The notes under the pieces are model-generated. The model was not told the origin of the DNA. It searched no databases and saw only the letters and a program-made list of their open reading frames with translations. The position numbers and the translations under genes are program-made. From Geomonas sp. Red32 (GTDB lineage Bacteria; Desulfobacterota; Desulfuromonadia; Geobacterales; Geobacteraceae): DNA of 64,000 nt. Positions within the stretch are counted from its first letter, which is position 1. The number at the start of each line of letters is the position of its first letter. Positions 38,722 through 48,176 of this stretch are shown here, one piece after another. Where the stretch lies: positions 248,001 to 312,000 of the forward strand of contig NZ_JAKLOY010000003.1 in the NCBI RefSeq assembly GCF_023652955.1, in the 5' to 3' direction.

Positions 38722-39402
38722 TCAGATCTCGACGCGGCTACCGCCGTCGCGGGGGATGAGCTCGCTGAAGTAGTGAATGGTGGTGAAGCGTTGAGAAACA
38801 GCAACGGGGGATTGGGAGCTGAAGCGGCCAACGTGGATGAGGTACTCGATCCCGTACTGCCGGGCAGTCTCCAGGTTGGTCTCGCTATCTTCGCCGAGCA
38901 TGGTGCGCTCGGGGATGAAGGTGATCTTCTCCTGGAGCTTTCCCCAAAACGCCGGATCCTCCTTGGGGAGACCGAGGTCGTGGGCGGAGACGATGCTGTC
39001 GAAGTAGGGACCGATCTTGGTCCGGCGCATCTTGAGATCGAGGGTCTTGCCGTGGGCGTTGGTGACGAGGTGAATACCTTTGCCGTGCTGACGCAGGTAC
39101 AGAAGGAACTCCATGACGAAGGGATGGACGGCGATGAGGTGGTTGACCTCTTCCTTCAAGACCGGAATGTCGAGACCCAGCTGATCCGACCAGTAGTCGA
39201 GATCGGTCCAGTTGAGGGTGTTCTCCTGGGATCGGAACATGGCGTGACAGCGCTCTTTGGCGGCGGCAACCGTCATGCCGTGTTTTTCCGCGTAGCGCAT
39301 GGGGACGTGGTCGATCCAGAAGTGGTCGTCGAAATGCCGGTCGAGAAGGGTCCCGTCCATGTCGAGAAGCACGGTGTCGATGAGCGTCCAGTCAATCTTC
39401 AT
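38722..39402 (-). CDS. HAD-superfamily hydrolase, YrfG-like (GMP/IMP nucleotidase type)
   Basis: A 226-residue haloacid-dehalogenase phosphatase. The nucleophile motif is DMDGT (D14, D16) in TVLLDMDGTLLD; a helical cap follows, then TNAHGKTLDLK (motif 2), and the acidic motif GEDSETN. The start MKIDWTLIDTVLLDMDGTLLD and the stretch LNWTDLDYWSDQLGLDI closely match the remembered pattern of Escherichia coli YrfG, a purine nucleotidase; substrate remains inferred. It is flanked on both sides by palindromic repeats. Confidence 0.85.
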   Translation of the reverse strand: MKIDWTLIDTVLLDMDGTLLDRHFDDHFWIDHVPMRYAEKHGMTVAAAKERCHAMFRSQENTLNWTDLDYWSDQLGLDIPVLKEEVNHLIAVHPFVMEFLLYLRQHGKGIHLVTNAHGKTLDLKMRRTKIGPYFDSIVSAHDLGLPKEDPAFWGKLQEKITFIPERTMLGEDSETNLETARQYGIEYLIHVGRFSSQSPVAVSQRFTTIHYFSELIPRDGGSRVEI

Positions 39403-39420
39403 AAGGGGGGCCTTGAGCTA

Positions 39421-39523
39421 CCCCCTCCCCTAGAGGGAGGGGGCAAGGGGGTGGGGGAGGTTTCCACGAAGTGCCGAAACCGGCGTCCCCCCCACCCTGA
39501 CCCTCCCCCTCCAGTGGGGAGGG
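39421..39523. repeat. Diverged palindromic pair (family A, units facing outward)
   Basis: CCCCCTCCC-ctaga-GGGAGGGGG (39421-39443) plus a GGGGGTGGGGGAGG tail, then a CCCCACCCTGACC tail and CCCTCCCC...GGGGAGGG hairpin (about 39501-39523). It is the same kind of unit as at 38595-38712 but with the hairpins outside and tails inside. Confidence 0.6.
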
Positions 39524-39561
39524 AAAGAGGGTTCAAGGTGGAGAGAGCCGGCAAGGGTGGC

Positions 39562-40938
39562 CTATGCGTTTCCCTGCACGAAGCGCTTCACCTTTTCGCG
39601 GTCGGCTTCCATGATTTCGCAGCGGCTCTCTTTGCCGGCCAGAGCGGCCAGGGCCGGAGGAAGCGGCGGGGGAGTGCCGATGGCCTTCTCGACGGCATCA
39701 CCGAACTTGGCCGGATGGGCGGTGGCGAGGCAAATTACCCGCGGGTGCCCCTTCGCGCACTCGAGCGCGCCACGCACCCCCACCGCCGTGTGCGGGTCGA
39801 GGAGGTAGCCGGTCTCCTTGTTGAAGGAGGCGATGGTCTCCAGGGTCATCTGCTCGTCCACCGAACAGGTCAGGAATTCTTCCTGCACCCGTTTTACCTC
39901 GGCTTCGCTGAAGACGATCTTGCCGCTCTTCTGCAGCTCGGCGAAAGCCTCGCGCACGCGGGCCGGGTTCTCGTTGAAGAGATAGTACAGGTAACGCTCC
40001 AGGTTGGAGGCGAGCTGGATGTCCATCGACGGCGAAACGGTCTGCACTACCTCGCCCAGAGAATAATCGCCCTTGGCCACGAAGCGGGTGAGGATGTTGT
40101 TCTCGTTGGTGGCAAGGAGCAGCTTCTCTACCGGAAGGCCCATTCTCTTTGCCACGTACCCTGCGAAGATATCGCCGAAGTTGCCGGTGGGTACGGAGAA
40201 TACCACACTCTCCTGCTCCGGCAGCCGTCCCCAGGCATAGAAGTAGTAAACCACCTGTGCCAGTACCCGGGCCCAGTTGATGGAGTTCACCGCTCCCAGT
40301 GAGTATTCCTTCTTGAACTCGAGATCGTTGAAGAGCTGCTTGACGATGTCCTGGCAGTCGTCGAAGGTCCCCTTGACGGCGACGTTGTGGACGTTGTCAT
40401 CCAGCACGGTGGTCATCTGCAGCGCCTGGATCGGCGAGGTTTTCAGGTGCGGGTGCAGGATGAAGATGTTGATGTTGTCTTTGCCCCTGACGCCGGCGAT
40501 GGCCGCACTCCCGGTGTCGCCGGAGGTGGCGCCCAGGATGTTCATCTTCTCGCCGCGTTCTTTCAGCAGGTATTCGAAAAGGTTCCCGAGCAGCTGCAGG
40601 GCGACGTCTTTGAAGGCGAAGGTAGGGCCGTGAAACAGTTCGAGGATATAGACGCCGTCCTTTTTCACCACCGGAGTGGTCTCCTGGTGCTCGAAGGTGG
40701 CGTAGGAGCGGTCGATGAGGGCCTTCAGGTCCTCCTTGGGAATGTCGGTCGCGAAGAGGGAGATCACGTTGAACGCGAGCTCGCGGTAGGGGAGCTTGGC
40801 CCAGGCGGCAAGGGTCTCCCGGCCGATCTGCGGAATGCTCTCGGGGAGGATGAGTCCCCCGTCGGTGGCCAATCCCATCATGACGGCATCTTTGAATCCG
40901 ATCGGTTCGATCTTTCCCCGGGTACTGATGTATTTCAT
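39562..40938 (-). CDS. thrC: Threonine synthase
   Basis: PLP enzyme that converts O-phosphohomoserine to threonine, the last step of the pathway. The 458 residues start MKYISTRGKIEPIGFKDAVMMGLATDGGLILPE, the typical ThrC beginning. The PLP lysine is K110 in HGPTFAFKD and the phosphate-binding turn is GATSGDTGSAA. Length matches the longer, Escherichia coli-like type. It has its own minus-strand promoter and no other threonine-pathway genes nearby. Confidence 0.96.
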   Translation of the reverse strand: MKYISTRGKIEPIGFKDAVMMGLATDGGLILPESIPQIGRETLAAWAKLPYRELAFNVISLFATDIPKEDLKALIDRSYATFEHQETTPVVKKDGVYILELFHGPTFAFKDVALQLLGNLFEYLLKERGEKMNILGATSGDTGSAAIAGVRGKDNINIFILHPHLKTSPIQALQMTTVLDDNVHNVAVKGTFDDCQDIVKQLFNDLEFKKEYSLGAVNSINWARVLAQVVYYFYAWGRLPEQESVVFSVPTGNFGDIFAGYVAKRMGLPVEKLLLATNENNILTRFVAKGDYSLGEVVQTVSPSMDIQLASNLERYLYYLFNENPARVREAFAELQKSGKIVFSEAEVKRVQEEFLTCSVDEQMTLETIASFNKETGYLLDPHTAVGVRGALECAKGHPRVICLATAHPAKFGDAVEKAIGTPPPLPPALAALAGKESRCEIMEADREKVKRFVQGNA

Positions 40939-40991
40939 GTCTGTTCTCTCTCTTCTCGGAGGTGGTTTTGCCAGCTTTTGGGCAACGACAA

Positions 40992-41020
40992 TATATACCA
41001 GCTAACGGATAAAATGTGAA
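40992..41020 (-). promoter_or_regulatory. thrC promoter (minus strand)
   Basis: On the minus strand TTCACA (41020-41015) is followed after 17 bases by TATATA (40997-40992), or TATATT two bases further on, about 50 bases before the thrC ATG. Confidence 0.6.
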
Positions 41021-41263
41021 GCACTAGCGTGCCAGAGTGAGAGCGCAAGCATTCCGGCCGCCACTGTATCAGCGCAGGAGGCGGAAACGAGGAGGGTGGC
41101 AAAGGTGGCTTTCATTGGCGGGAAAAAATATTTTGTAAAAGTTTCTCAATATCTCGCCGGGACGCCTACGGCATAGTCGTTGAGGGGTACTTTTGACCGG
41201 TGTGCGAAGGGCGGGCAACATCGCGGAACGTCCCGAAATCGGTATGTTTTTGAAAAAAAGAAC

Positions 41264-41292
41264 TTGCATATGAGAGGAGTACGTGTTAAACA
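41264..41292 (+). promoter_or_regulatory. Extended -10 promoter of the rimP-nusA-infB operon
   Basis: TTGCAT at 41264-41269, a 17-base spacer and TAAACA at 41287-41292, preceded by an extended -10 TG (41284-41285). The same TGTTAAACA occurs in the rpsO promoter. Confidence 0.6.
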
Positions 41293-41320
41293 TTGGGTCA
41301 CATGTTAATGTTCACTCAAA

Positions 41321-41347
41321 AGTGAGCTCCTCCGGCTCACTTTTTTT
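41321..41347 (+). terminator. Leader terminator / candidate attenuator of rimP-nusA
   Basis: AGTGAGC (41321-41327) pairs with GCTCACT (41335-41341) and runs into seven T (41341-41347), about 30 bases after the predicted transcription start and 18 bases before the rimP ATG. Being downstream of the promoter and upstream of the first gene, it would need readthrough for the operon to be expressed. Confidence 0.75.
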
Positions 41348-41365
41348 ATTGGGAAAATTCATAAG

Positions 41366-41848
41366 ATGGCCAAAGTCGACGTAGTGGAAAGAGTGAGTGA
41401 AATCGCCGGCGAGATCCTTTCCCCGATGGGAATGGCGCTGGTGGACGTGGAGTACAAACGGGAAGGGCGCGACATGGTGCTCCGGCTTTTCATCGAGAGG
41501 CTGGATGGGGGCGTTTCCCTCGACGACTGCTCCGAGGTCAGCCGCCAGCTCTCCGACATCCTCGACGTCGAAGACTTCGTCGCGGAGAACTACGCCCTGG
41601 AAGTCTCCTCCCCGGGAATCTGCCGGCCTCTGAAGAAGGTGGCCGACTACCAGCGCTTCCAGGGAAAGCTCATCAAGGTGAAGACCTTCGAGGTCCTGGC
41701 CGATGCCGCCGGGAACAAGCGCAAGACCTTCCTGGGGACGCTCACCGGGGTTCAGGACAACGCCATCACCGTGCATCTCAAGGAAGGCCAGGATGCTACC
41801 ATCCCGCTGGACAAGGTGGCCAAGGCGAACCTCGAATTCGAATTCTAA
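41366..41848 (+). CDS. rimP: Ribosome maturation factor RimP
   Basis: Helps assemble the 30S ribosomal subunit. The 160 residues show the two-domain RimP pattern, with FIERLDGGVSLDDCSEVSRQLSDILD and YALEVSSPGICRPLKK as the signature stretches. It is the usual first gene of the rimP-nusA-infB operon. The ATG at 41366 has only a weak GGGAAA upstream, because the leader terminator occupies the space just before. Confidence 0.93.
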   Translation: MAKVDVVERVSEIAGEILSPMGMALVDVEYKREGRDMVLRLFIERLDGGVSLDDCSEVSRQLSDILDVEDFVAENYALEVSSPGICRPLKKVADYQRFQGKLIKVKTFEVLADAAGNKRKTFLGTLTGVQDNAITVHLKEGQDATIPLDKVAKANLEFEF

Positions 41849-41889
41849 AAAACTGACAGATACATAGTTCGATTGACAAGGAGATTGAC

Positions 41890-43047
41890 GTGGAGACGAG
41901 CTTTAACCTCAAGCATACGATTGACCAGATCGTTAAGGAAAAGGGAATCGACAAGGCCATCGTGGTCGAGGCTTTGGAACAGGCCGTGTTGACCGCCGCC
42001 AATAAGAAATTCCGCAATACCCGCGATCTGGAGGCTCACTACAACCCCGAAATCGGGGAAGTTGAGCTGTTTGAGTTCGTTACCGTCGTAGAAGAGGTTC
42101 AGGATTCCTATCGCGAGATCGAGCTGGACGAGGCGCGCGAGGAGGACCCGGAGGTCGAGATCGGCGACTCCATCGGCATGAAGATGGATGCCAGCGGCTT
42201 CTCCCGCATCGCCGCCCAGACCGCCAAGCAGGTAATCATCCAGAGGGTGCGCGAGGCCGAGCGCGAGACCATCTTCAACGAGTTCCAGGAAAGGATCATG
42301 GAGATCGTCAATGGAGTGGTGCGCCGTTTCGAGAAGGGCGACCTGATCGTCGACCTCGGCCGCGCCGAGGCGCTGCTGCCCCACAAGGAGCAGGCTCCCC
42401 GCGAGGTGTACCGTCAGGGCGACCGCGTGAAGGCGGTCATCACCGAGATCCGCATGACCACCAAGGGGCCGCAGATCATGCTCTCCCGCACCCATCCGAT
42501 GATGCTCGCCAAGCTGTTCGAGGCCGAGGTCCCGGAGATCGCCGAAGGGATCGTGGAGATCAAGAGCGTCGTCCGCGAGCCGGGCGGGCGCGCCAAGATT
42601 GCCGTCTACTCGCACGACTCCGACGTCGACCCGGTCGGCGCCTGCGTCGGTATGCGCGGCTCCCGCGTTCAGAACGTGGTCTCCGAGCTGCGCGGCGAGA
42701 AGATCGACATCATCCCCTGGTCCGATGACATCGCCCGCTTCGCCTGCAACGCCCTGGCTCCGGCCGTGGTGACCAAGGTGTACGTAGACGACGAAGATCA
42801 GGCCATGGAGGTCATCGTGGCCGACGACCAGCTTTCGCTGGCCATCGGCAAGCGCGGCCAGAACGTCCGTCTGGCAGCCAAGCTGACCGGCTGGAGGATC
42901 GATATCAAGAGCGAAACCCGCATGGCCGAGGCCGAGCTGCAGCAGTTCGCCTCCTATGACGGGAGTGCCTCCGAAGAAGAGGAGCCCGCCGAGGCTCCGG
43001 CCGAAGCCGCTCCGGTGGAAGCCGTCGAAGGCGAGGAGAACTTCTAG
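41890..43047 (+). CDS. nusA: Transcription termination/antitermination protein NusA
   Basis: RNA-polymerase-associated factor controlling pausing, termination and antitermination. The 385-residue protein starts at a GTG with AAGGAGA six to twelve bases upstream. Domains in order: N-terminal polymerase-binding (1-125), S1 (about 135-200), KH1 and KH2 (about 200-345, with [26 protein letters not shown] and [18 protein letters not shown]), and an acidic tail. It lacks the two C-terminal acidic repeats of the Escherichia coli protein. Its place just after the leader terminator fits autoregulation by NusA. Confidence 0.96.
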   Translation: METSFNLKHTIDQIVKEKGIDKAIVVEALEQAVLTAANKKFRNTRDLEAHYNPEIGEVELFEFVTVVEEVQDSYREIELDEAREEDPEVEIGDSIGMKMDASGFSRIAAQTAKQVIIQRVREAERETIFNEFQERIMEIVNGVVRRFEKGDLIVDLGRAEALLPHKEQAPREVYRQGDRVKAVITEIRMTTKGPQIMLSRTHPMMLAKLFEAEVPEIAEGIVEIKSVVREPGGRAKIAVYSHDSDVDPVGACVGMRGSRVQNVVSELRGEKIDIIPWSDDIARFACNALAPAVVTKVYVDDEDQAMEVIVADDQLSLAIGKRGQNVRLAAKLTGWRIDIKSETRMAEAELQQFASYDGSASEEEEPAEAPAEAAPVEAVEGEENF

Positions 43048-43052
43048 ACACC

Positions 43053-43646
43053 ATGCCCAAGGCCACTCCCGAGAGAAGCTGCCTGGCCTGCCGGGAGCCC
43101 AAGGACAAGGGGAGCCTGCTCCGCTTTGTGCTGGCCCCGGACCGGACCCTGGTACCGGACCTGCAGCAAAAGCTTCCCGGGCGCGGCGCGTACACCTGCA
43201 TGAAGGCGGGCTGTGTGCGGCTCGCCGTCCAGAAAAAGCAGTTCGCCCGGGGCTTCAAGGGCGAGGTGCTCGGCGCCGATGCCGAGGCGCTGGTCAAGCA
43301 GGTGGGGGAGCGGCTCGTGGAACGGATCGCCTCCTACATCTCCCTGGCCAACAAGGGAGCAAAGATCGTCTCGGGATCGGACCAGGTCTCCGAGCGGTTG
43401 AAAAAAGGGGAGGGTGGCGTCCTCTTCGTGGCCACCGACATCTCGGCCGACATCGGCGAGAGGTTCCGGGGATCGGCCAAGGCTAAAGGGATTCCGGTCA
43501 TCTCGCTCTTCGACAAGGAGCGGATGGGGGCCCTGGTGGGAAAAGAGATGCGGACGGTGGCTCTGGTTCTGCAGAGCGGGTTCGTGGCGTCTATAAGTTC
43601 GGAAATTGAAAAGTACAGGAACTTCTTTGAGGAGGAGCGTGAGTAG
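43053..43646 (+). CDS. YlxR (DUF448) protein fused to an L7Ae/L30e-like domain
   Basis: A 197-residue protein with two parts. The first about 90 residues are YlxR: ERSCLACREPKDKGSLLRFV, LPGRGAYTC and an RNA-binding-type basic surface. The remainder (about 95-190) looks like an L7Ae/L30e (YlxQ-type) domain: ISLANKGAKIVSGSDQV, VLFVATDIS and IPVISLFDKERMGALVGKE. In many Firmicutes these are separate adjacent genes between nusA and infB; here they form one chain. Five bases after nusA and abutting infB. Confidence 0.85.
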   Translation: MPKATPERSCLACREPKDKGSLLRFVLAPDRTLVPDLQQKLPGRGAYTCMKAGCVRLAVQKKQFARGFKGEVLGADAEALVKQVGERLVERIASYISLANKGAKIVSGSDQVSERLKKGEGGVLFVATDISADIGERFRGSAKAKGIPVISLFDKERMGALVGKEMRTVALVLQSGFVASISSEIEKYRNFFEEERE

Positions 43647-46580
43647 ATGAGCAAACGCGTATATGAAATAGCTCAGCAGTTGGGGGTCGATAACAAGGAG
43701 GTCATGGCGCGGCTGGCAGAAATGGGTCGCGACGTCAAGACCCACATGGCTGTTATTGATGATGCCGATGTGAAGGCACTGACCGCCCCTGCGCAGGCCG
43801 CCCACAAAGAGGTTTCCCAGGAGGAAGTCAGGGTCAAGGCGACCCTGATCCGTCGCCGTCCTGCCAAGCCTGCCGAACCGGCTCCCGAGGCCGCCCAGGC
43901 GGAAGCTCCGCCCGAGGTTGATGCCGCACCGCAGGAGGCCCCGGCACCGAAGGTCGAGGAGGCCCCGGCCGCCAAGATCATCGAGCGCCCGGCCGCTCCG
44001 CGGGCGCGCATCATCGAGGCCGCGCCGCAGGTGGTGAAGGCCGCCGCCCCGGTTGCCCCGGCTCCGTCCGCCCCGGCCGAGAAGGAGGCCCCGGCTCCGG
44101 CTGCCGCCGAGCCCGTCAAGGAAGCTCCCACGGCCGCCGTCGAGCCCCCGAAGGCTCCGGCTCCCGAGGCTCCCAAGGCCGAAACCGCTCCTGCCGCCCC
44201 CGCGGCGAAAGTTCCGGCTACCGAGGCCCCGAAGGCGGGTGCCGCCTCCGCCGCGGCTCCGGCTGCCGCCGCTCCGGCTCCCGCCGCAAAACCGGAAGAG
44301 GAAAGGGCAACCGCAACCAGGGCGAAGATCCTCGGCCGGGTAGAGATCCCCATTCCGGCCCAGCGCCCGCACGAGCGCCGCGAGTACCAGCAGCGTCCCG
44401 CTACCGGCGAACGTCCGGCTCCCCGCCCCGGCATGCCGCGCGGCGTCGAGCGCCCCGGCACCGAGCGTCCGGCTCCGCGTCCGGGTGCAGGCCGTCCCGG
44501 CGAGCGTCCGGCTGGCGGTCCCTCGACCCGTCCCGATCGTCCGGCTCCCCTGGGGCCGATCGACGCCGGCGCCGCCCTGGACGATCGCCGCAAAGGGAGA
44601 AAGGGCCCGGTAGCCCCTGCCCCCGGTGGCGGTGGCGGCGGCGACTTCGCCAAGGCCGGTAAGAAAGGTCCTGCCGGCAAAGGGAAGAAGGAGGCCTTCA
44701 AAAAGCCGGATCTCCTCGACAAGCGCGAGCGGATCTTCGAGCCCGGCCCCCGCTCTGGCAAAGGGAGAAAGGGGAGGGTCGAGAAGGTCCAGATCGGCAA
44801 GAAGACCGAGATCACGGTGCCGAAGGCTATCAAGAGGATCATCAAGATCAGCGAGTCGATCACCGTCGGCGAGCTCGCCAAGAGGATGGGGATCAAGGCT
44901 ACCGACCTCATCCGCGCCCTGATGAAGATGGGGGTCATGGCCACCATCAACCACCCGCTCGATTTCGATACCGCGACCATCCTGGCCACCGATTTCGGCT
45001 ACGAGATCGAAAACGTGGCGCTCGACGTGGACGAGATGCTGGAAGCCGAGCCGGATGCACCGGAGGCTCTCCAGAAACGTCCGCCGGTCGTCACCATCAT
45101 GGGTCACGTCGACCACGGTAAGACCTCGCTCCTCGACGCCATCCGCGAGACCAACGTCATCGCCGGCGAGGCAGGCGGGATCACCCAGCACATCGGCGCC
45201 TACGACGTCGAGCTCAAAGGCAGGAAGATCACCTTCCTCGATACCCCGGGCCACGAGGCGTTCACCGCCATGCGCGCCAGGGGTGCCAAGGTCACCGACA
45301 TCGTCATCCTGGTGGTTGCCGCCGACGACGGCGTCATGCCGCAGACCCGCGAGGCGATCAACCACTCCAAGGCTGCCGGGGTGCCGATCATCATCGCGAT
45401 CAACAAGATCGACAAGCCGGACGCCAACCCGAGCAAGGTCAAGCAGGAGCTGATGGAGTTCGGCCTGGTCTCGGAAGAGTGGGGGGGCGACACCATCTTC
45501 GTGGAAGTCTCCGCCAAGAAGCGGATCAACCTCGAAGAGCTCCTCGAGATGGTCCTCCTCCAGGCGGATGTCCTCGAGCTCAAGGCCAACCCGGACAAAC
45601 CGGCCCGCGGCACCATCGTCGAAGCCAAGCTCGACAAGGGGCGCGGCCCGGTGGCCACCGTCCTCGTCCAGGAAGGTACCCTCAAGGGGAGCGACTACTT
45701 CGTGGCCGGCGTCCACTACGGCCGCGTCCGCGCCATGCAGAACAACCGCGGCGAGAAGGTCCAGTCGGCCGGTCCCGCCATGCCGGTTGAAGTCATCGGC
45801 TTCACCGGGGTACCGGACGCTGGCGACGTCTTCGTGGCGCTGGCCGACGAGAAGCAGGCCAAAGAGATCGCCAACCACCGCCAGGCGAAGCTCCGCGAGC
45901 AGGAACTTGCCAAGAACAGCAAGCTCTCCCTGGAGCAGCTCTACGAGAAGATCCAGAAGGGCGAGGTCAAGGATCTCAACACCATCGTCAAGGGCGACGT
46001 GCAGGGCTCCGTGGAAGCGGTTGCCGAGTCCCTCAAGAAGCTCACCACCGATGCGGTCCGCCTCAACGTGCTGCACGCCTCGGTCGGCGCCATCACCGAG
46101 ACCGACGTCAACCTGGCCAGCGCCTCCAACGCCATCATCTTGGGCTTCAACGTCCGTCCGGAGGTCAAGGCGGCGGCCCTGGCCGAGAAGGAAGGGGTCG
46201 ACATCCGCCTCTACAACATCATCTACGACGCGGTGGACGACATCAAGAAGGCCATGGAAGGGCTCCTCGAGCCGACCTTCAGGGAGAAGGCGCTCGGCCG
46301 CGCCGAGGTCAGGGAAACCTTCCAGGTGCCCAAGCACGGTACCGTCGCCGGCTCCTACGTCACCGACGGCAAGATCGTCAGGAACGCCCTGGTCCGTCTG
46401 CTGCGGGACAACGTGGTCATCCACGAAGGGAAGCTCGCGAGCCTCCGCCGCTTCAAGGACGACGTCAAGGACGTGGCCACCGGCTACGAGTGCGGTATGT
46501 CGATCGAGAACTACAACGACCTCAAGGTCGGCGACATCATCGAGTGCTACGAGATGGAGAAGGTCGCCGCCAAGCTGTAG
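43647..46580 (+). CDS. infB: Translation initiation factor IF-2
   Basis: GTPase that brings initiator tRNA to the ribosome. The long 977-residue form: an IF2-N domain (1-55, [26 protein letters not shown]), a disordered Ala/Pro/Glu-rich linker (about 60-330), a second IF2-N-like region (about 395-450), then the GTPase domain with GHVDHGKT at 486-493, DTPGHEAF and NKIDKP, and C-terminal domains III-IV ending [17 protein letters not shown] lies before the ATG, which directly follows the ylxR stop. Confidence 0.97.
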   Translation: MSKRVYEIAQQLGVDNKEVMARLAEMGRDVKTHMAVIDDADVKALTAPAQAAHKEVSQEEVRVKATLIRRRPAKPAEPAPEAAQAEAPPEVDAAPQEAPAPKVEEAPAAKIIERPAAPRARIIEAAPQVVKAAAPVAPAPSAPAEKEAPAPAAAEPVKEAPTAAVEPPKAPAPEAPKAETAPAAPAAKVPATEAPKAGAASAAAPAAAAPAPAAKPEEERATATRAKILGRVEIPIPAQRPHERREYQQRPATGERPAPRPGMPRGVERPGTERPAPRPGAGRPGERPAGGPSTRPDRPAPLGPIDAGAALDDRRKGRKGPVAPAPGGGGGGDFAKAGKKGPAGKGKKEAFKKPDLLDKRERIFEPGPRSGKGRKGRVEKVQIGKKTEITVPKAIKRIIKISESITVGELAKRMGIKATDLIRALMKMGVMATINHPLDFDTATILATDFGYEIENVALDVDEMLEAEPDAPEALQKRPPVVTIMGHVDHGKTSLLDAIRETNVIAGEAGGITQHIGAYDVELKGRKITFLDTPGHEAFTAMRARGAKVTDIVILVVAADDGVMPQTREAINHSKAAGVPIIIAINKIDKPDANPSKVKQELMEFGLVSEEWGGDTIFVEVSAKKRINLEELLEMVLLQADVLELKANPDKPARGTIVEAKLDKGRGPVATVLVQEGTLKGSDYFVAGVHYGRVRAMQNNRGEKVQSAGPAMPVEVIGFTGVPDAGDVFVALADEKQAKEIANHRQAKLREQELAKNSKLSLEQLYEKIQKGEVKDLNTIVKGDVQGSVEAVAESLKKLTTDAVRLNVLHASVGAITETDVNLASASNAIILGFNVRPEVKAAALAEKEGVDIRLYNIIYDAVDDIKKAMEGLLEPTFREKALGRAEVRETFQVPKHGTVAGSYVTDGKIVRNALVRLLRDNVVIHEGKLASLRRFKDDVKDVATGYECGMSIENYNDLKVGDIIECYEMEKVAAKL

Positions 46581-46607
46581 TCGGCTACATCCCCCGGTCA
46601 TCACAAG

Positions 46608-46829
46608 TCCCCCTTGTCAAAGGGGGATTTAGGGGGATTTGCCTCTCCCTCAGGGGGGGGCAACAGGTGTAACCGTAGCCGCAGGTCGCGTTGATGAATG
46701 AAACGCGACGGGCCGCCAGGCCATCAGGATGCATGTCGCGTTTCACGGAGAAGCTGTTCAACGCGACCTACGCCTGTCACAGAACTAGTCTAAGTCAAAT
46801 CCCCCCTGCCCCCCTTTAACAAGGGGGGA
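46608..46829. repeat. MITE-like element with 34-base inverted ends (family B) inside the infB-rbfA gap
   Basis: The left end (46608-46641) contains CCCCCTTGTCAAAGGGGG then GGGGGATTTG; the right end (46796-46829) is a close inverted copy, CAAATCCCCCC then CCCCCTTTAACAAGGGGGG. Between them lies a different nested palindrome: GTCGCGTT/AACGCGAC hairpins at 46685-46709 and 46735-46767. No reading frame of note is inside. The element occupies most of the infB-rbfA gap. Confidence 0.75.
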
Positions 46830-46867
46830 TATTCGGGGAATGATGGAATTGAGAGAGTAAGCAAGAA

Positions 46868-47227
46868 ATGGTTAAGCGTTCAGATAAAGTAGCCGAACAG
46901 ACCCACAAGATCATCTCCGAACTATTGATCAAGGGGCTCAAAGATCCCCGCATCGGGTTCGTCACCATCACGGGCGTCAAGCTCACAACCGACATGCGCC
47001 AGGCCACCGTTTACTTCACCGTCATCGGGTCCGACCAGGAGAAGAAGAACACCGAAGCCGGGTTGAACAGCGCGAAGGGATTCATCAGGAAAGAGCTCGG
47101 TCACCAGCTCATGATGAGATTCATCCCCGAGGTACTGTTCAAGTACGACACCTCGGTAGAGTACGGGCAGCATATCGAACAGATTCTCAAGGAGATAGGG
47201 ACCACGGATGACGGCGACGAAAACTGA
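46868..47227 (+). CDS. rbfA: Ribosome-binding factor A
   Basis: Cold-shock-related factor that matures the 30S subunit by acting on 16S rRNA helix 1. The 119 residues have the KH-type RbfA pattern: RSDKVAEQTHKIISELLIKGLKDPRIGFVTITGVKL at the start and RKELGHQLMMRFIPEVLFKYD near the end. It is separated from infB by a MITE-like element but keeps the usual order infB-rbfA-nrnA-truB. Its 3' end overlaps the DHH gene if the earlier start of that gene is used. Confidence 0.95.
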   Translation: MVKRSDKVAEQTHKIISELLIKGLKDPRIGFVTITGVKLTTDMRQATVYFTVIGSDQEKKNTEAGLNSAKGFIRKELGHQLMMRFIPEVLFKYDTSVEYGQHIEQILKEIGTTDDGDEN

Positions 47228-48176
47228 GATGGCGGCCATCGCGGCCGAGATTACCAACAACTCCAGTTTCCTGATCACCAGCCATGAAAGTCCCGACCCG
47301 GACGCGGTCGGTTCCACCCTCGCCCTTGCCAACTACCTCACTTCCCGGGGCAAGGACGTCACCATCTATCTTCAAGACCCGGTTCCTGCCAGCTGCATGT
47401 TCCTTCCCATGGCGAAGGACGTCGTGTCGGAGCTTCCGGACCGCGACTTCGAGGTCTGCTTCGTGCTCGACATCGGCGAGTTCCGCCGGGCCGGCAAGGC
47501 TATCACCACCTCCACCCGGATCAACCGTTTCATCAACGTCGACCATCACCTCGGGTGCGAGAACTTCGGCGTCCACAACGTGATCGATCCGACTGCGTGC
47601 GCCACCGCCGCGCTCATCTACCGGATCATCAAAGAGTGCGGCGACGAGGTCGACTATCCGACCGGCCTTTGCATCTACACCGCCATCCTGAGCGATACCG
47701 GGAGCTTCCATTACTCGAACTCCACTCCCGAAGCCTTCGCCATCGCCGGCGAGATGATAGGCAAGGGGGTCAATGCCTGGAACGTCAACGAGAACCTCTA
47801 CGAGAGCGAGCCGCTCCAGCGCATCGCCCTGTTGGCGCTCGCCCTTTCCGATCTGACCATTTCCCAAAGCGGCGAGTACGCCTCGGTCACCGTCACCCTC
47901 GACATGTACGAGAAGACCGGCGCCACCGCCGAGGATACCGACCGCTTCATCAACTACCCCCGCTCCATCAGGGGGGTGGAAGTTGCGCTCTTCTTCCGCC
48001 AGATCGACGAGAACAGCTTCAAGATCGGCTTCAGGTCCAAGGGTAAGATCAACGTCGCCGCGGTTTCCGCCTCCTTCGGCGGGGGCGGGCACCACAACGC
48101 CGCCGGCTGCACCATCAACGGGACGCTGGCCGAGGTCAAGAAGCTGGTCTTCGAGCGCCTGGAACAGATGCGCTGA
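47208..48176 (+). CDS. nrnA: DHH-family phosphoesterase, NrnA-like (oligoribonuclease / pAp phosphatase)
   Basis: A 322-residue DHH/DHHA1 enzyme of the type that degrades very short RNAs and pAp. Motifs: SHESPDPDAVGS (metal binding), FVLDIGEF, the DHH triad in NVDHHLGCENFG, and the DHHA1 substrate motif GGGGHHNAAGC. The ATG at 47208 overlaps rbfA by 20 bases and has AAGGAG 13 bases upstream; an ATG at 47229, one base after the rbfA stop, would give a more typical N-terminus and is an equally likely start. The stop overlaps truB (TGATG). Confidence 0.9.
   Translation: MTATKTEMAAIAAEITNNSSFLITSHESPDPDAVGSTLALANYLTSRGKDVTIYLQDPVPASCMFLPMAKDVVSELPDRDFEVCFVLDIGEFRRAGKAITTSTRINRFINVDHHLGCENFGVHNVIDPTACATAALIYRIIKECGDEVDYPTGLCIYTAILSDTGSFHYSNSTPEAFAIAGEMIGKGVNAWNVNENLYESEPLQRIALLALALSDLTISQSGEYASVTVTLDMYEKTGATAEDTDRFINYPRSIRGVEVALFFRQIDENSFKIGFRSKGKINVAAVSASFGGGGHHNAAGCTINGTLAEVKKLVFERLEQMR

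Larger units (their letters stand above)
40939..41365. other. 427-base divergent intergenic region between thrC and rimP
   Basis: It holds the thrC promoter (minus strand, 40992-41020), the rimP promoter (41264-41292) and the rimP leader terminator (41321-41347). Between 41021 and 41263 no gene, RNA motif or clear repeat was recognised; the stretch is more AT-rich around 41120-41150 and 41245-41265. Confidence 0.6.

Noticed and set aside
43044-46604. A 1186-codon minus-strand open frame across infB
   Set aside because: Same shadow effect; the product is a compositional mirror of IF-2 with no domain or plausible start signal.
46581-46867. Insertion sequence with a transposase
   Set aside because: Only about 220 bases with no coding frame; it can at most be a non-autonomous element.
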